DNA of 64,000 nt, taken from positions 33,820,767 to 33,884,766 of the forward strand of contig NW_026623089.1 of the NCBI RefSeq assembly GCF_023065955.2, in the 5' to 3' direction. The translations under genes were made by a program, and so were the position numbers. Below are positions 23,070 to 64,000 of the stretch, piece by piece. Below the pieces are notes generated by a model that was given only the letters and a program-made list of their open reading frames with translations, was not told the origin of the DNA and made no database searches. Source of the stretch: Ursus arctos. Taxonomy: Eukaryota; Chordata; Mammalia; Carnivora; Ursidae. Position 1 is the first letter of the stretch; every line of letters begins with the position of its first letter.

Positions 23070-23889
23070 TCTGATGAGGAGAGGTTGTGGGAATGTACAG
23101 AGCCCAAATTATTGACCAGGACCCAAGCAAGATGCATTTGTTTTATAGGGACCTTAGGGATGTGGGCTTCTTGTTCTTCCAGCCTGCCTTACGGGGGAGG
23201 GGCCTGCCTTGCTGATACTCAGGCAACCCTGTTTGGTCAGAGTTGCCCTGTCCTGGGCGGGGGGAGGAGGCACAGTGAGAACGGGTTTTTCAGGGCTTTT
23301 TGTTCTCTGGCAGCTTTCCGTTGTCTTCTGAGAGTCAGAGCAGCAGTGACTGTATCCAAACCTCTGTCTCAGAACAGAGAGATCACAGTCTGCTCTTCAC
23401 TGAGCTCTCCAGGCCACATTGACTGTCGGTGCTGCTAAAAACCCACAGCATCCTGGGTTGTGCGCCCCACAGCCACTCTCCCAGTCCTCGCTCCCAGGGC
23501 TGGCACGTTTCTGCCCTTTGTGTTTCTAGAACCACCAGCCGCCCCGAGTTCCCACACTCCGGTTTCAGTCTGGTTTCCCCGCGGCTACTGATCTGCAGTC
23601 CGCGAGTCCGGCCTGCTCCCCAGTGCAGGAGGCTACTGCTTCCCGGTGCCTGAGCGCGGCGGCTCCCTTCTCCCTTCCGTTTATCTTCCTATATCTGTGC
23701 GAGGACTCTCGGCTCCCCGCTTCGTACCTCTATACCCAGCGCCGGAGATGTTCGTTTGTAGAGATCCAGATGTATCTTCCTACATCTCAGGCTGATTTCG
23801 TGGGTGTTCAGGATGGTCTGGTAGATATCCAGCTCGATTCAGGGGACCAGATGAAAAAGGGGCCCCCTACTCCTCCACCATCTTTCCCC
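23070..23889 (-). promoter_or_regulatory. L1 5' UTR / internal promoter region
   Basis: GC-rich, CpG-containing sequence upstream of ORF1, ending at the 5' terminus with an AAGATGG core similar to the YY1 site used by mammalian L1s. Activity is not implied. Confidence 0.6.
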
Positions 23890-24282
23890 AGGTCATTTAC
23901 ACTTGAAATGATTACTGATGTCATTGGATTAAAATCTACCATATTGTAGCTGTTTTTTTACCCATTGTTCTCATTTTTTGTTTCTTCTAAAGACTCCCAA
24001 ACTTTTTCTGCCTTCTCTGGATTCTTTTGAGCAAATTTTAAGATTCTCTCATAGAATGTCAATTTTCCTTATTTTACAAAATTTTTACTGGTGGCCCTAG
24101 GGTTGGCAGTTTACATTGGCACTACTCTAAGTCCACTTTTACATAACACTATACTGTGCTTCATGGGTAGTGCGGATACCTCATAAGAGAGCATTTCCAA
24201 TTCCTTCCTCTTGTTCTTTATAACATGGTTGTCATTCATGTCACTTATGTATAATCACCAAGTACATTGCTGCTGTTTTTTA

Positions 24283-24790
24283 TTACTAAATTGTAATTCC
24301 AGTATAGTTAACATACAGTGTGTTATGTGAATTTCAGGTGTACAATGTAGTGATTCAACAATTCCATACGTCACCAGTGCTCACCATGACAAGTGTTCTC
24401 CTTAATCCCTGTCACCCATTTCACCCCCCCAACCATCAGTTTGTTCTCTATAGTTAAAAGACTCTCTATAGAGTTTGTTGGTTTGTCTCTCTCGTTTTTG
24501 TCCCCCCTTTAGTTATTTCTTAAATTCCACCCATGAGTGAAATCATATGGTATTTGTCTTTCTCTGACTTATTTCACTTAGCATTATAGTCTTTAGCTCC
24601 ATCCACATCATTGCAAATGGCAAGATTTCATTCTTTTTATGACTGAGTAGTATTCCATTGTGTATACATACAACATCTTCTTTATCCATTACTATTGATG
24701 GACACTTGGGCTACTTACCAGTAGTTTGGCTAGTGTAAATAATGCTGCAATAAACATAGGGGAGCATACATCCCTTTGAGTTAGTTTTTG
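24283..24790 (-). mobile_element. 5'-truncated L1 3' end
   Basis: 'ttccagtatagttaacataca', 'tcaggtgtacaatgtagtg', 'tatttcacttagcattatag' and 'attccattgtgtatacatac' follow the reverse carnivoran L1 3' end. It sits within the older element. Confidence 0.8.
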
Positions 24791-25221
24791 TATTATTATT
24801 ATTTTGAACAGTTTTCTGTTAGATCAATTATGCACAAAAAAAGTTAAAGGTGTTATTTTACCTTCATTTATTCCTTTTCATTTTCCCTTCACGTGGATCA
24901 GAGTTTCTGACTTGTACCATGTATTTTCTTTCTTCCTGAAGAATTTCTTTCAACACTCCATGCAAGGCAGGTCTACTGGTGACAAATTCCCTCAGTTTGT
25001 GTCTGAGAAAGTCTTTATTTCTCCATTTTTAAAGGATAATTTTGCTTGACACAGAACTGTAGGTTGGTGGTGTTTTTACTTTCACCACTTTAAAGATTTC
25101 ATTCCACTCTTTGTTTGCATGATTTGTGAAGAAAAGTCTGATAAATTTTTATCATTGTTCCTTTATAGCTAAGGAGTTTTCCTCCTCCAGCTTCTTTCAA
25201 AATTTTTTGTCTTTGGCTTTC

Positions 25222-25421
25222 TTTTTTTTTTTTTAAGATTTTATTTATTTATTTGACAGAGATAGAGACAGCCAGCGAGAGAGGGAACACAAGCAGGGGG
25301 AGTGAGAGAGGAAGAAACAGGCTCATAGCAGAGGATCCTGATGTGGGGCTCGATCCCAGAACGCCGGGATCACGCCCTGAGCTGAAGGCAGACGCTCAAC
25401 CGCTGTGCCACCCAGGCGCCC
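25222..25421 (-). mobile_element. Can-SINE (young type)
   Basis: Full-length, with 'gacagccagcgagagagg' and 'cacgccctgagctgaaggc'. The near-identical duplication 'tgtctttggctttct' / 'tgtctctggctttct' flanks it. Confidence 0.95.
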
Positions 25422-26227
25422 CTGTCTCTGGCTTTCTGCAGTTTAAATATAATATGCCTAGGTGTCGATTTGGGTATTTATTCTGCTTGCTGTTCTGAGC
25501 TTCCTGACATTAATTTTAAAATCCTCTCAGTCATTATTACTTAAAATATTTCTTTTGCTTTCGGTTTCGATAGTCCATTACACATATGGTACACCTTTTG
25601 TAATTGTCCTTTGGTTCTTGGGTATTTTTCATTCTTTTTTCCCCTCTCTTTGCATTTCAGTTAAGTTTCTATTGACATATCTTCAAGTTCACTTGCCTCA
25701 GTGACAAGTCTGCTGATGAGGCCAAAGATATTTTCATTTCTGGTACAGTGCTTTGATTTTTAGCATTTACTTTTAATTCTGTCTCAGGTTTCAGTCTCTT
25801 GGTTATTATTCATCTATTCTTGCATGTTGTTTGCATGTTCCATTAAAGCCCATGGCATGTTAATCATAGTTATTTTTAATTTCTGTTAATTCCAAAATCA
25901 TTGCCATAGGAGTCTGGTAGTATTGCTTGCTTTGTCACTTCATATCATATCTTTCTTGCCTTAGCATGTTTTGTAATTTTTTGTTGAAAGTTGGGCATGA
26001 ATGGTCAATGGGCCTTTAGTGTGAAACTTTATCTGAGTGTATGGGAGTTTCAGTTGCTCTGCATCTTTAACAGTTTATAAAATTTTTGAACTATTCTCCT
26101 AGGTGACATGCCACTACACTATTGGAAAAGATGTTGTGCATCTTTTCATGTGCTTATTTGCTTTCCAGACATGTTCTTTGATGTGTCTATTCAAATCTTT
26201 TTAAACTGGGTTGTTTGGGGGGGGGAG

Positions 26228-26325
26228 GTGCCTGGCTGGCTCAGTCAGCAGAGCATGCAACTCTTGATCTTGGGGTTGTTTGAGCCCCGTGTTGGACATA
26301 GAGATTACCTAAACAACAACAAACG
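26228..26325 (+). mobile_element. Short Can-SINE variant
   Basis: 'ggtgcctggctggctcagtc', 'gagcatgcaactcttgatct' and 'ggacatagagattacctaaa', with a short AAC-rich tail. Confidence 0.85.
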
Positions 26326-27960
26326 AGTTGTTCACTTGCTGAGTTTGGGGATTTCATTATATATTCTTGATATATTCAAGATAGAAGTCTTTTATCAGAT
26401 GTAATTTGGAAATATTTTCTTCCTAGCTCTTCATTCTTTCTAAAGTATCTTTCAAATAGTGGAAATTCTTATTGTTTAAAAAACTATGATGTATAATTTT
26501 TTCTCTATGACTGTTTTTGGTATCCTAAGAAATCTTTTGCCCAATGCAAACACAGAAATTGTTTCCTCCTAGAAGTTAGTTTTATCATGTATGTCCATGA
26601 TTAATTCTGAATTAAACTTTGCATGAGGTATAAGGTATGTCTGGAGTTGTTGGGTTTTATTTAAGCATAGGAATACCCATGTTTAGAAAAGAGTATCCTT
26701 CCTCTATTGTCTTGCCTTAGCACATTTGTAGAAAATCAACTGACTAAAGTGTGAGTATATTTGTGGGCAATCAATTCTGTTCCATTGATCTATCTTTAAT
26801 GCCAATACTACACTCTTGATTACTACCAGTTTATAATTTTAAAATCTAACTGGGTGAGTCTTCCAACTGTTGCTTTTCATAGTTGTTTTTTTATTACTCT
26901 GGTTCTTTTGCCTTTCCATATAAATTTTAGAATCTGTTTATTGACTTCTACAAAATATCCTGCTGGAATTTTGATTGGAATTGCTTTGCGTCTACAGATC
27001 AGTCTGGAGAGAAGAACTGAAATCTTAACAATATTGAGTTTTCAATCCATTACATTTTTTAAGGTCTTCTTGATTTCTTTCATCAGCATTTTGTAGTTTT
27101 CAGATTTTAAAAAAACAGATTTTGTAATAGTTATACCTATTTCATGGGATTTGGTGCTACTATATAAAGTTTAAAATTTTCAAATTCCAATATTTTATTG
27201 CTAGTATATAGACATACAACTTTTTGTATATTGACCTTGTATCCTGTGAACTTGCTAAACTCCTTTACTTCTAAGTAGGTGGGTTTTTTTGTTTTTGTTT
27301 TTTTTTGGGGGGTTTTTTTTGTAGATTCTCTGGAATTTAATACAATCTATACTATCATTTTAAGTATAAAGTTTTACTTTCTAATCTGTATGCCTTCCTT
27401 TTATGGCCTTACTGCACTGGGTAGGACCTCAAGTATATCTTTGATCTATCTTTATGCCAATACTACACTCTCTTGGAGGAAGTAGACACAACATATGATT
27501 TCTTGAAATTTGCCAGGACTTGCATTATGGTTCAGAGATGGTCAGTTTGGCAAATATTCCCAAGACTGTATTCTGGAGTTGTTGGGTATCTCTCTCTCTC
27601 TCTCTCGAATCAATTAACTCACGTTCGTTAATTATATTACAATTATCTATATCCTGTTGCATTTTTTTTTTCCTGGTCTGCTTGTTCTGCTGAAGGAGGT
27701 GTGTTAAAATCTCTGTGACCTTGTACATTTCCTTTTCAGTTTTGTTTATTTCTGCATCATGGATCTTGAGGTGTGTATCAAGTTGGAGTTATAACAGGTT
27801 AACTGAATCTCATCATGAGATAATTCTTTTATTACAAATAGTACCATTTTGCCTTGAAGGGTAGTTTTTCTGAAATTAATGTAACTGTACCAGCTGTTGA
27901 CCTTGGTATCCTCCCTCTTCACTGGTCTTTGAGCTTCTCCCATTGTGTTTGGCACAGAGT
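26326..27960 (-). mobile_element. Old L1 fragment (ORF2)
   Basis: On the - strand this is a decayed L1 ORF2: 'ggtatcctaagaaatcttt', 'attctgttccattgatctatc', 'cctgctggaattttgattgg' and 'catcagcattttgtagtttt' are reverse L1 text. A TC microsatellite (27587-27606) interrupts it. No open frame remains. Confidence 0.7.
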
Positions 27961-30529
27961 AGAAAATGACAAATAAATGATGTGCAGATGACTGCCATTT
28001 AATTTTCTATTTTTCAAATGCGAGATAACTATATAGGTGATTTGTATTTCCCCAGTGTTTCATTTCTGCCTATTCCATGTTTTCCTACACATTGATTTTT
28101 CACTGCTGTATTTCATTATATAAACCCCCATCTTATTCAGTTTCATGCCTTCAAATATTATCTTCCAAATTTGTTTCTAGTCTTGATCTTTCTTTTGAGC
28201 TCTAGATTCCTATAACCTACTATAACCTAGACTCTACTCACATCATTTCTACCTTTGATATATAACAAATCTCAAATTTAATGACCAAAAGACAATTCTT
28301 GATTTCCTAACCCTTCTTCTCTCCCAGATTTCCTCCGTTTTTAGTCTTCTGTATCTTCCCATTACACCACTGCTGTGCAAGAACCAAACCAAGATGGAAA
28401 TACATTTAGATTTATGTTGAGGTACAGGCAGGAGGACTGATTTGACTGGGGTAAATATGGTGGGATATGATTTAGAGGAAATCAGAGGCAGGGGCCTGTA
28501 GACTGTGATAAGGAGTTTACATTCAGTGTGAGTGTTAGAGGAAGCTACTGGAGGATCTGGCAAGCAGGGAAGACCAGCTAGAAAACAGTAGTTCAAGAGA
28601 GTTAAGATGATGGAAATTATAGGAGTAGTAATGGAGAAAGATGAACAGATTTGGAATTTATCTTAGAGCTAGAGATGGTACAACTTGCTGCTGGACTAGA
28701 TGCAGGGATGTGCAAGAAATAGATGTAGGTCAAAGGTGACTTCCTGTCTCTTGTCCCATAATCTCCCTTTCCTTCTGGACTTCCTGTTTAGTGTATATTA
28801 GATGCTTTCATCCCATCTCCCAGGATTTTTGCCTGCTCTTTCATAGTTTCTATTAATTTATCTCCATATCCCATTGTAGGTGATTTTGTAAGATCAATCT
28901 CCCAGTTCAAAGTCTCTCCTGTTGTGTCAAATCTGCCTTGATAACTATCAAATTTTCAATTATAGTACTCATTTATGGATCTTTCATGAAATTTGCCTTT
29001 TTTATATTTAATTATCTTAATCATATTACTTAACTGCAAATAGAAGAATCTCAACAACTGTAAAGAACTAATTCTGTTTGCAGCTCCTGACTTTTCTTCC
29101 TGGTAGTTCACTCCCTCCTATAGAATGTCTGTGTAAGCTTAATCTTAGAATCTTTCCCCCTATGGTAGTCCAATGGGACCCTAATCTGAAACTGTCCCTA
29201 AATGGCAATTTTATATTTGCTTCTGCTGGGGTCCCAGAATTGTTATTTTCTTGATTTGTGGTTTCTACAGTATACACTTAGCATAAACCCAGACCTTAAG
29301 CTTACCTGTGGTACAAGTCTAGGACTCTGATTTCTCACAGACTGTGTTTCTGGGCTGATGGACAATTTGTGGGAGTCCCATTTGAATACATGAGCTCTAT
29401 GATGCTTTATAAAGGGAATTAAGTTATAGTTCCATTTTCTGCTAAAACCTGAACCCAAGTCTCTTGTCCCTACACAGGTTATAAGATCTCAGCCCCTACA
29501 TTCTTCAACGGAACTTCACTGGTTTGAGGGAATCTACCACACACTGGCAGGAATTCTGTCTTAAAGTAGGAGGCAATTTTTGTCATTTTAGAAATGACGA
29601 CTGACACTGATTTGTGTGCCTAGCAAACATTTCTATTAAGTGGCAAAACTCTATGTTTTTGCTTTATAGATTCACAATGAGTATCTGGCACTTGGTAACA
29701 GATGTTTCTGCAATCAATTTCACTTTAGATTCCACCAATGCCAGTATATATTCTGAGAAACTGAGATCTACCTTTAATCAAGAGGTATAAGATTGTATTG
29801 GGATTAAGTATTTCTAACAGATGTGCAATGCCACACTAGCTGCTCTTCTATAACTTCTATTAATTACTTAGTTACCCCACTTTTGCCTCTATTTTGTATA
29901 GTTCATAAAGTGTTATTAAAAGTATTTACTTTTGAATAAGCTTATATAACCACCCAGAAGGAATAAGGCTATACTGCACTGGTTCAATTGGTCCCAACAT
30001 CAGAGACTTACCCATGTTACCATTATAATAAGCTCTTGCTGAAAGACTAGAATAGTTTTTTGGGAAATGTTTGTGGATATATACATGTAACAAAATTATA
30101 CCCAGAACCTCAAATTTTAGTATTTCTTTAGTGCTAATAATGTAAGATTTTCCTGTAAATATTACTGATGACAGATTATTTTTAACTTTTTGAAATTTTC
30201 CATAATAAACACAAAACAAGGGAACTAGTACAATGGACCCATTACTCATCTTAAAATATTAACATTCTTATGCTTATTTTGTTTCCCACATGCACACTTT
30301 TTTTAAAAAGTTAACTACCCTATCCTTATCACATCCACAAAATTAATATCATGTACCAGTCAGTTCAGTTTTCCCTATGTATCCAACAGTCCTAAGCTAG
30401 ACTACTGTGACTTTAAATGGGTCAATTAACTGAGAACACTTAGTTCTTACCTGTTTAATTTGGAAAGCTGCAATGTGTGATTTTAATTTTATACAATTCA
30501 AAAGAGGGTTTTTGTTTGTGTTTGGTTTT
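27961..30529. other. Unassigned intergenic sequence
   Basis: No gene is recognised. Bases 28380-28760 (GA-rich, 'ggaggatctggcaagcaggg', 'gctggactagatgcaggg') look like an old dispersed repeat I cannot name. The open frames here are short and unlike any protein I know. Confidence 0.5.
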
Positions 30530-30722
30530 TTTTTAAATATTTTATTTATTTATTTGACATGACAGAGACAGCCAGCGAGAGAGGGAACAGAAGCAGGGGA
30601 ATTGGGAGAGGAAGAAGTAGGCTCCCAGCGGAGCAGCCTGACGTGGGGCTTGATCCCAGAACGCTGAGATCACGCCCTGAGCCAAAGGCAGACGCTTAAC
30701 GACTGCGCCACGCAGGCGCCCC
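30530..30722 (-). mobile_element. Can-SINE (young type)
   Basis: The tail, 'gacagccagcgagagagg', 'cacgccctgagccaaaggc', 'gactgcgccacgcaggcgcc'. Last SINE before the BTAF1 3' end. Confidence 0.95.
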
Positions 30723-31249
30723 TGTTTTTGTTTTTTAAATGTTACAGTCACACTAATTCTTCCTCTGACCTCCAACCCATCTTTTTCCATTGAGGGGCAA
30801 TCACTTTGGTGTCTATGCGTGCTACTAGAAATATTTTACGCTCTCAAAACTTAAACTATCTAAATACCTGACCTTTCAAATTGGAAAAAGACCTTTAACT
30901 TTTATGGTGTGAATTCTTTTGCTCCTTCCTATTTCTTTAATTATACATTGTTGCCTACATATTCTTAGAAAACATGGGTTATTATGAGCTATGTTAAAAT
31001 AGGCGGCTTATGTAAATGGCAAATATTTAACTCAGGTATACTGGTTCAGCTACCCAGTGCTATTACGATGGATGTTCTAGATAAGAATTTCCTTTTGTCT
31101 TCTATAATCTGAATATAAATACTAAACAGTGAAGAAATAACCATTTAGTAAGAAAAAAACATGAGCTTTTTTAGAACCTTGATAACTGAACTAATAATTT
31201 TGCTTTTTCTAGTGGTATTTCCTACAAATAACACACAGTTGCATATATT
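30723..31249. other. Unassigned sequence just downstream of BTAF1
   Basis: AT-rich with no repeat or gene recognised. It may include distal BTAF1 3' UTR if a more downstream poly(A) site is used. Confidence 0.4.
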
Positions 31250-32672
31250 TTACAGTTTCAATCTTGTTTTTTTATTCTCTGTGGAATGCTAGGTTTAATG
31301 TTACAGTATGGTTGTCAAAGCTACTGAAATGTGACAAATGTCCATGTCTAAATGCTGCAGAACAGTATAACTTTAATGATTTTAAACAAAAAAGTTGTTT
31401 TACAGCTGAGGTCTGATGGTTTTTAAACCGATGCCTATATGTATGGCCAGCCACAAACCTTGGGGATGTTTATTACCTGTACACGTATATACAAATATAT
31501 CCCATACATATCTATGCACATAGGCATGTATTAATTTATGTGTGAAATTTATAAAATTATATACATACACATACATGCATATCTATATACATATACCCAC
31601 CCTCACCATTGAGCTCACTTTTCTAACACTAATCAGCTTCATGCCCAATTATTATTGCTGCCCAGTATAACTACATGATTTTAGTGCCAATACCAAGCAC
31701 CTTGTAGGATGCAGGATAGGTATGTCTGTGCATATAGATATGTGTATTTATGTATGTTTGTGTATATAAAGGAATTATTTCTCCCTTTTATGCTTCGGTC
31801 ATGCATTACTACAATAAACAGTCTTTTCACCATAGGTTTTGGAATTCTAAACAGTGTAAAATCTACTTCTGGAAAACTGTATATGTTCATAGTTACAAAA
31901 AATATATTATATATATATGAATCATATATATATATGATTGAAACCTATTGAGTACATATGTTCTCTGAATCTGGCTATATCCTAGCCATTAGATAAATTA
32001 AAAAAACACCCTATTAATAGGATGTTATGATAGCCTTAAATAGACCATTACCTGTATTTAGAATAGTTGATATATTTTAAAAGTTGACAAAATGATGTTA
32101 AAGATTTGAAAAACACTATGCATCTGCATTAAATATATAAAGGTTTCCACCAAGGGCCAGGTTCAATTCATTGTCTAAGATTTTCATGTTCTAAGAGTGA
32201 CCAATATCATAGTCATTATTCTTAAAATTATGGCTCATTAAGGCTTTTATACAAAAAAAGCCCTATTTTTAATCATTTATAAAAACAAGTTCTATTTAAA
32301 AGAAAAAATGTACATGAACATTAAAGTACTCATGGATATTATCCTGTACAAAGTGACTATGTAAAGATAGGAGGCTCGTTCCCAGTAAGAACACCTCATG
32401 GTAGCACATGTAAACCTGGTTTGGTTCCTCTGCTCTGCAGCTATTCAGCATGTAAAATTTAAACCATTTCACATTAACATTTAAATTTAATACAGTGCAA
32501 ATATTTGAGAATAACTTGTTCCCCCCAGTGAAACAAGAACCAGCGTTATGCTGAATATTCTTCAGATCTATTTACACATTGAGCTAAAAGTTCACCATAA
32601 ACTTTGAAATTTGCTGAATATCAGCAGAAATATAACTGAACTAGCAGCAATTGCATTTACAATATTTGATGG
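31250..32672 (-). other. BTAF1: BTAF1 3' UTR
   Basis: About 1.4 kb of AT-rich, SINE-free sequence after the BTAF1 stop. It contains AT/GT-rich simple patches (31480-31590, 31890-31940). The length is set by the poly(A) signal at 31271-31276 and is inferred. Confidence 0.55.
31271..31276 (-). promoter_or_regulatory. BTAF1: Candidate BTAF1 poly(A) signal
   Basis: AATAAA on the - strand, followed about 30 bases later by the GU-rich 'aactgtgtgttattt'. An alternative AATAAA at 31469-31474 has a weaker downstream region. Confidence 0.45.
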
Positions 32673-63632
<30,960 letters not shown>

Positions 63633-64000
63633 CTAAAAGAAAAAGTTTAAGACAATCAGAATATTCATTAGGGGATCTACTGTTTAAAATAGAACTATTA
63701 TAGCCCATACTCAGAGGATCTTGATATTCTAAATAACTAAATCCAAGAATATCTCCAATTACCCCAACCATTATTGCCAAACATCCTCAATAAAAAATTA
63801 ATCTAAATCCAACCTAAGGTACTGAAACTCTTTTTAAAATTAAAGGTGCATAACTTCTCCTCTGTTCCTTTTCTCTTAAGGCATCAGGGTGCACATCAAA
63901 AGGTACCTGTAAGATTCTCCTGAGGTTGGAGAAATGACACACCACCAGTCCCCTCCCAATTTGGTAGCTCTGGCTTAGGTTTAGGTACATATGTTTTGTT
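63633..64000 (-). other. BTAF1: BTAF1 intron at the window edge
   Basis: This continues upstream of the 63632 acceptor. No coding exon is visible. Confidence 0.5.

Larger units (their letters stand above)
17811..23889 (-). mobile_element. Full-length carnivoran L1 retrotransposon (inactive)
   Basis: From the - strand 5' end, the element starts at 23889 with 'aaagatggtggaggagtag', the usual L1 start that includes a YY1-type motif. A GC-rich 5' UTR (about 23070-23885), ORF1 (23069-22182), ORF2 (from about 22150 to about 18150), a 3' UTR with C-rich text and a poly(A) at 17811 follow. Total length is about 6.1 kb including a later SINE. ORF1 has one nonsense codon. ORF2 is broken by several stops and frameshifts, so the copy cannot move by itself. 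Confidence 0.9.
17797..23904. repeat. Target-site duplications of the full-length L1
   Basis: 'aggtcatttacactt' occurs at 17797-17811 and again at 23890-23904, immediately outside the poly-T and the L1 5' end. The last base on the left may belong to the poly-T. Confidence 0.9.
23905..26226 (-). mobile_element. 5' part of the old reverse-oriented L1, with insertions
   Basis: The old L1 resumes after the young one: 'gaaatgattactgatgtcat', 'cactccatgcaaggcaggtc' and 'cagttaagtttctattgacat' match the 5' portion of an L1M element on the - strand. It is interrupted at 24283-24790 by another L1 3' end and at 25222-25421 by a SINE. Confidence 0.65.

Noticed and set aside
28249..30249. Short reverse-strand open frames in the unassigned intergenic stretch
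   Set aside because: Each is 70-115 codons, has no known domain and no splice or promoter context.

Overview
This is a mammalian, carnivoran nuclear genome window. The main evidence is about 35 tRNA-derived Can-SINEs, which carry the typical carnivoran head (GGGGCGCCTGGGTGGC...), a CT-rich middle and an AATAAA-bearing A-rich tail. The youngest copies use the 'GGCACAGCGGTTAAGCG...GGGCGTGATCC' variant, which I associate with arctoid carnivores (bears and giant panda, perhaps pinnipeds). That family-level placement is from memory and is not proven here.

Two protein-coding genes converge 3' end to 3' end, in the order known for human 10q23 (CPEB3 next to BTAF1). On the + strand, bases 1-2022 are the end of the last CPEB3 intron. 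Bases 2023-2250 are the final coding exon (zinc-binding C-terminus). A long, SINE-free 3' UTR follows, with miR-92-family and miR-26-type seed matches, to a likely poly(A) site near 5.6-5.85 kb. On the - strand, the last 15 coding exons of BTAF1 (TATA-binding-protein-associated Snf2/Mot1 ATPase) lie between 63632 and 32673, and a 3' UTR runs to about 31.25 kb. The exons encode 746 residues with the complete two-lobed Snf2 motor, and every junction is GT-AG and keeps the reading frame.

The intergenic interval (about 5.9-31.2 kb) begins with an isolated CpG island (8.5-9.2 kb, with CpG-rich sequence continuing to 10.3 kb) that contains an excellent splice-donor consensus. It is a candidate promoter for an unrecognised transcript. 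From 12 to 28 kb there is a nest of L1 elements, all in reverse orientation. In the middle is one complete, comparatively young L1 (about 17811-23889) with 15-bp target duplications, its 5' end intact, ORF1 broken by one visible nonsense codon and ORF2 broken in several places. Bases 28-31.2 kb are mostly unassigned sequence.

The BTAF1 introns carry Can-SINEs, MIR/L2 relics and L1 pieces. The largest intron (51245-62268) holds a degenerate hAT-Tip100-like (Zaphod-type) DNA transposon at 51914-58007. Its terminal inverted repeats and a decayed 8-bp target duplication can still be seen, and it is interrupted by two SINEs and an L1. Another intron holds an L1 3' fragment flanked by an unusually long (84 bp) target-site duplication. 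I see no bacterial-type genes, CRISPR arrays, tRNA or rRNA genes. The most unusual observations are the orphan CpG island, the 84-bp duplication and the nested hAT transposon; none is evidence for a wholly new molecular system.
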